A stretch of 9,153 nt of DNA from Acidobacteriaceae bacterium (GTDB taxonomy: Bacteria; Acidobacteriota; Terriglobia; Terriglobales; Acidobacteriaceae). The notes beneath the pieces are model-generated. The model was not told where the DNA came from, ran no database searches, and worked only from the letters and a program-made list of their open reading frames with translations. Position numbers and translations under genes: made by a program. The DNA lies in the NCBI GenBank assembly GCA_027364815.1, contig DAHXOQ010000099.1:1-9153 (forward strand), read 5' to 3'. This document shows, one piece after another, positions 5,809 to 9,153 of the stretch (within the stretch, counting starts at the first letter, position 1; every line of letters starts with the position of its first letter).

Positions 5809-8800
5809 ATGCGCTTCTCACGCCTCACCTTCCTCGCCTTCTTTGCACTCCTCACCACTCTCGTAACCGCACAGTCACCAGCTACTCCAATGCGGATCAC
5901 CAGCGCGGTTGACAACACGCAACTCGTCACCCTTCATGGCAATGTCCCAGCATTAGCTCAGGCACAGTTTGATCAGGGTGCCACGCCACCTTCAACTCCC
6001 ATGACCCACATGCGCGTCGTGCTCTCCCGCACGCCTGCACAGGAGGCTGCGCTGGTTGCCTACATGGCCGGGCAGCAGGACCCCGCTTCGCCCAACTACC
6101 ACAAGTGGCTCACACCCGCTCAGTTCGGCCAGCTTTACGGAGCCAACACAGAGGACATCAACACCATCACCGGGTGGCTCCAATCGCGAGGATTCGTCAT
6201 CGAAGGCGCTGACTCCGGCCGCATGTCGATTGCCTTCTCCGGCACCGTTGATCTGGCTGAGAACGCATTCCACACCCAGATACACCAGTTTTCCGTCAAT
6301 GGAGTGAGCTTCTTTTCCAACATCACTGATCCACAAATCCCAGCCGCACTGGCTCCAGTCGTCGTTGGCATCTCGCATCTCAACTCCATTCAGCCCAGGC
6401 CAACCAGTGTGAAGGGCCATGCCGGAATGTTCGACGGCAACTCGCACAAGTTTGTTCCGGTCAATGACTCAGGTGCTCCGTCCCCTGAACTCACAGCTGG
6501 CGGCGGTTTGTATCTAACCCCGCAGGATGCAGCCACCATCTACAACTCCCCGATCAGTGCGAGCTTTCCGGGCACCGCTGCAAATAACGGAAGTGGCGTC
6601 ACTATCGGCATTGGCGGTGTAGCGCTGATTCAGGGTTCCGTGCTCTGGAACTTTCGACACCTCTTCCTAGGTCAGACTATCCCAGCTGCTTCCACGCCTA
6701 CCACTGAGCCTTGCGGACCCGGTGAAGCTGACTGCAGCGGTACGCTCGCAGTCCAACAGCAGGGACAATACACCTTCTTCAACCTGGACAACGTCGGCGT
6801 CAACGGTGCTACAGACGAGGCTTACATTGATACCGAACTCTCCGGCGGCATTGCTCCAGGCGCCAATATCTACTACTACGCATCCAATGACCTAGACTCC
6901 GCCGTCCAGCAGATGGTCTATGACAACAAGGTCAATGTCTTCAGCCTCAGCTTCGGCCTATGCGAACAAAGCATGGGTGTCGCCTACAACGCTTTCTATC
7001 AAGGTTTGTGGCAGCAGGCCGCCGCACAGGGCATAGCGGTGTTCGTCTCCACCGGCGACAGCGGCGCTGCTGGTTGCGATGATCCAAATACTGAGACCAT
7101 CTCCACTGGCGGCCTCGCCATCAATGGCCTCGCCTCAACGCCCTTTAACGTCGCAGTTGGTGGCACGGATTACTATCCGCTCGTCACCCAATTCAACACT
7201 TACGTCAATCCTGAAAGTAATGCGGGGGCTTATTACGGAACCGCCAAGAGCTTCATTCCTGAATCCACATGGAATAATTCCACAAGCGTCAACACCTTAA
7301 TTGTCGATAACTCGGCCTTGACAAACATTGTCGGCGGATCGGGGGGCATCAGTTCTTGCGTCAACGCTGCCTGCAATGCAGGTTACCCCAAGCCAAGTTG
7401 GCAATCGGGGCCTGGCGTTCCTGCTGATGGCGTTCGCGACATTCCTGACGTCTCACTCTTCGCTTCCAACGGCAACTACGGCGCTGCCTGGCTCGTCTGC
7501 ACCGATTCGGCCACCTGCGCCCTCAGTGGCGGCAGCTTCAATTTCTCCGCCTTCGGTGGCACTTCAACCTCTGCCCCCGCCACGGCCGGCATCTTCGCCC
7601 TCGTCACACAAAAGGTAGGCGGAAACATCGGTCTGCCCAACCCGGCTCTTTACTCACTGGCATCGGGCGCCCATGCTGCCTCGGTTTTCAATGACACTGT
7701 TGTTGGCAACATTTCCGTCCCTTGCAGTGGCCCGGTGGGCCAGTGCACTCCCGCAGCCGTCGGTGATTTCCTCACCGGATACAACACCACCGTTGGATAC
7801 GATACAGCCACCGGACTCGGATCGCTCAATATCACCAACCTGCTCACTGATTGGCCAGCCACTCCGTATCTGGCAACTATCGTTCTCACTCCAAGCGCAA
7901 CCGTAATCCATACAACGGATGCACTCACTGTTGGGGTCAGCGTCAATGGTTCAGCCGCTGATGGTGGCGCTCCCACAGGAACCGTCACTCTCACCATGTA
8001 CACATACAGTGGTGGCACGCAGACCCTCGTCGCAAGCGGGAATGACGGCACTGCAAGCTTCACCATCCCTGCTAGTACATTCGCCGCCGGAACCTATCAG
8101 CTTACTGTCACTTACTCCGGCGATGGTAACTACAACGTAGGTTCGGCGAGCACCACCATCACCGTCGTGGATTACACCTACAACATTACTGCCTCCAATG
8201 TCACGCTGACTGCCGGCGCGACTACGGGCAACACTTCCACCATCACCGTCACGCCTTCGGGTGGTTATTCTGGTACCGTCACCTGGACAGCTGTAGTGAC
8301 ATCTTCGCCAGCAGGTGCAGTCGGCATACCTACCTTAACCCCAAGCGCAGGACTCGTCTTCACGTCGGCCAGCAACGCCGCCCAAACAGGTACTGTAACC
8401 GTCAATTCAACCGCAGCCTATGCCATCAAGGCACCGGTTGCCGGACAGCGCGCTGGTTTGACTAAGACAGGCTGGTTCACAGCAGCAGGCGGCTCCATCT
8501 TTGCCTCCTTCCTGCTCTTCTTCGTCCCGCGTTCACGCAAGTGGCGCAAGATGATGATGGCTGTCTTCCTCTTCTGCGCCGTGGGCTTCGTTGTGATCGG
8601 TTGCGGTGGTAGTTCCAAGCCAGTTGCACCAACCGTTTCAGTGACGCCGTCAAAGACAACATTTAACAAAAACACTGCGGTTTCCTTCCAGGTCACTATC
8701 GCCGCTCCGGCTGGTAATTCCTCGGTTCCCACGGGCACCGTGTCCCTGAGTGGTGCTGGTTCTGCAGCCATCACTGGTACCCTGGCAAATGGCACTGCGA

Positions 8801-9021
8801 CTATCAATGCTCCTGCAAACACCTTTACTGCCACCGGCAGCCAAACAATCACAGTCAGCTACAGTGGTGACACAAAGTTCACTACAGCATCTGGCACCGC
8901 AACGGTCACCATCGACCCACCTGCTACTACCGCGGGTAATTACGTGGTCACGGTTACAGCCGTTGGCACTGACGCGGCAGCAACTACCAAAATCACGACC
9001 TTCACTCTGACCGTCAACTAA
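5809..9021 (+). CDS. Pre-pro-sedolisin (S53 peptidase), second copy, longer Ig-like tail
   Basis: A 1070-residue paralogue of the preceding protein. Sec signal peptide (1-21, cleavage after VTA); Pro-kuma_activ propeptide (about 30-198, with SPNYHKWLTPAQFG); S53 catalytic domain (about 234-680) with E337 and D341 in DEAYID, oxyanion D417 in STGDSG and nucleophile S586 in GGTSTSAP. D629 (FNDT) and ATGLGS (667-672) match the calcium-site region. Then follow an Ig-like group-3 module (688-787) that the first copy lacks, the shared beta-rich module (789-875), the internal double-hydrophobic segment (892-932: GGSIFASFLLFFVP, a basic cluster, then VIGC with C932), a second Ig-like module (about 941-1035) and a tail ending TTFTLTVN. 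All catalytic residues are kept, so both copies should be active. The frame is open back to a GTG at 5740, but that lacks a ribosome-binding site and would put 23 residues before the signal peptide; the ATG at 5809 is preferred. Likely secreted, acid-active and self-activating. Confidence 0.95.
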   Translation: MRFSRLTFLAFFALLTTLVTAQSPATPMRITSAVDNTQLVTLHGNVPALAQAQFDQGATPPSTPMTHMRVVLSRTPAQEAALVAYMAGQQDPASPNYHKWLTPAQFGQLYGANTEDINTITGWLQSRGFVIEGADSGRMSIAFSGTVDLAENAFHTQIHQFSVNGVSFFSNITDPQIPAALAPVVVGISHLNSIQPRPTSVKGHAGMFDGNSHKFVPVNDSGAPSPELTAGGGLYLTPQDAATIYNSPISASFPGTAANNGSGVTIGIGGVALIQGSVLWNFRHLFLGQTIPAASTPTTEPCGPGEADCSGTLAVQQQGQYTFFNLDNVGVNGATDEAYIDTELSGGIAPGANIYYYASNDLDSAVQQMVYDNKVNVFSLSFGLCEQSMGVAYNAFYQGLWQQAAAQGIAVFVSTGDSGAAGCDDPNTETISTGGLAINGLASTPFNVAVGGTDYYPLVTQFNTYVNPESNAGAYYGTAKSFIPESTWNNSTSVNTLIVDNSALTNIVGGSGGISSCVNAACNAGYPKPSWQSGPGVPADGVRDIPDVSLFASNGNYGAAWLVCTDSATCALSGGSFNFSAFGGTSTSAPATAGIFALVTQKVGGNIGLPNPALYSLASGAHAASVFNDTVVGNISVPCSGPVGQCTPAAVGDFLTGYNTTVGYDTATGLGSLNITNLLTDWPATPYLATIVLTPSATVIHTTDALTVGVSVNGSAADGGAPTGTVTLTMYTYSGGTQTLVASGNDGTASFTIPASTFAAGTYQLTVTYSGDGNYNVGSASTTITVVDYTYNITASNVTLTAGATTGNTSTITVTPSGGYSGTVTWTAVVTSSPAGAVGIPTLTPSAGLVFTSASNAAQTGTVTVNSTAAYAIKAPVAGQRAGLTKTGWFTAAGGSIFASFLLFFVPRSRKWRKMMMAVFLFCAVGFVVIGCGGSSKPVAPTVSVTPSKTTFNKNTAVSFQVTIAAPAGNSSVPTGTVSLSGAGSAAITGTLANGTATINAPANTFTATGSQTITVSYSGDTKFTTASGTATVTIDPPATTAGNYVVTVTAVGTDAAATTKITTFTLTVN

Positions 9022-9050
9022 ACAACTCTCAGTTGTCAGTAAAACAACTG
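9022..9050 (+). repeat. Alternative hairpins just after the second sedolisin
   Basis: Directly after the stop codon, ACAACT (9022-9027), AGTTGT (9031-9036) and ACAACT (9044-9049) alternate. The middle arm can pair with the first (6 bp, 3-base loop) or the last (CAGTTGT/ACAACTG, 7 bp, 7-base loop), but not both. The first sedolisin keeps only the CAGTTGTCA part after its stop. It may merely stabilise the mRNA end. Confidence 0.4.
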
Positions 9051-9056
9051 CGACAT

Positions 9057-9092
9057 AAAAAGACCCTCCCCATTCCGGGGAGGGTCTTTTTT
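9057..9092. terminator. Intrinsic terminator after the second sedolisin
   Basis: AAAAAGACCCTCCCC (9057-9071) pairs perfectly with GGGGAGGGTCTTTTT (9077-9091): 15 base pairs with a five-base loop, then one more T. It is clearly related to the terminator after the first sedolisin (same CCCTCCC/GGGAGGG core and A- and T-runs), so the terminator was copied with the gene. Nothing further is recognisable in 9093-9153. Confidence 0.95.
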
Positions 9093-9153
9093 GCATCTTG
9101 CTCAAATGATCTCTTTGCTTATTTCAGCTTTGATTGCACTTGAAGCTTTTAAT

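Noticed and set aside
2527..9021. The two sedolisins as pseudogenised copies
   Set aside because: Both frames are unbroken and both keep the full Glu/Asp/Asp/Ser catalytic set, signal peptide and propeptide.

Overview
The window looks like chromosomal DNA of an acidobacterium, probably of the Terriglobales type (acidic-soil bacteria). This is an inference from the protein style: large secreted S53 (sedolisin/kumamolisin) peptidases with bacterial Ig-like tails, a periplasmic M48 metallopeptidase with a Thr/Pro/Ala-rich linker, signal peptides ending in TAQ or HAQ, and moderately GC-rich codon use. No rRNA, tRNA, plasmid or phage marker fixes the taxon.

Layout. Positions 1-204 hold no secure gene: a 39-codon minus-strand open frame cut by the window edge, and a 26-bp inverted repeat. 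A small minus-strand gene (205-435) encodes a 76-residue protein with two CxxC knuckles, probably a zinc ribbon. It is divergent from a plus-strand gene (774-2144) for an exported M48 zinc metallopeptidase; the 338-bp gap between them contains a short palindrome. Then comes a 382-bp intergenic region with three 20-bp tandem imperfect repeats that look like a solitary IS21-family end, followed at once by a perfect 8+2+8 palindrome. The rest is a tandem pair of paralogous pre-pro-sedolisins (2527-5565, 1012 aa; 5809-9021, 1070 aa), each with its own leader, ribosome-binding region and strong intrinsic terminator.

How the genes fit together. Both sedolisins have a signal peptide, a Pro-kuma_activ propeptide, a catalytic domain with the complete Glu/Asp/Asp/Ser set, and Ig-like modules. 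They should be exported as zymogens, activated at acid pH and used to digest external protein. The M48 enzyme is more likely an envelope quality-control protease. The theme is therefore protein turnover at or outside the cell surface, but nothing suggests one operon.

The most unusual point is a conserved segment inside both sedolisins, between Ig-like modules: Gly-Gly, a hydrophobic stretch ending FFVP, an Arg/Lys cluster, a second hydrophobic stretch and a perfect lipobox-like I/V-I-G-C. It resembles a C-terminal sorting signal joined to an internal lipoprotein signal peptide, yet about 140 residues of Ig-like sequence follow it. The two genes also share 5' leader spacing and terminator sequence, so the duplication included their control signals; the second copy carries one more Ig-like module.
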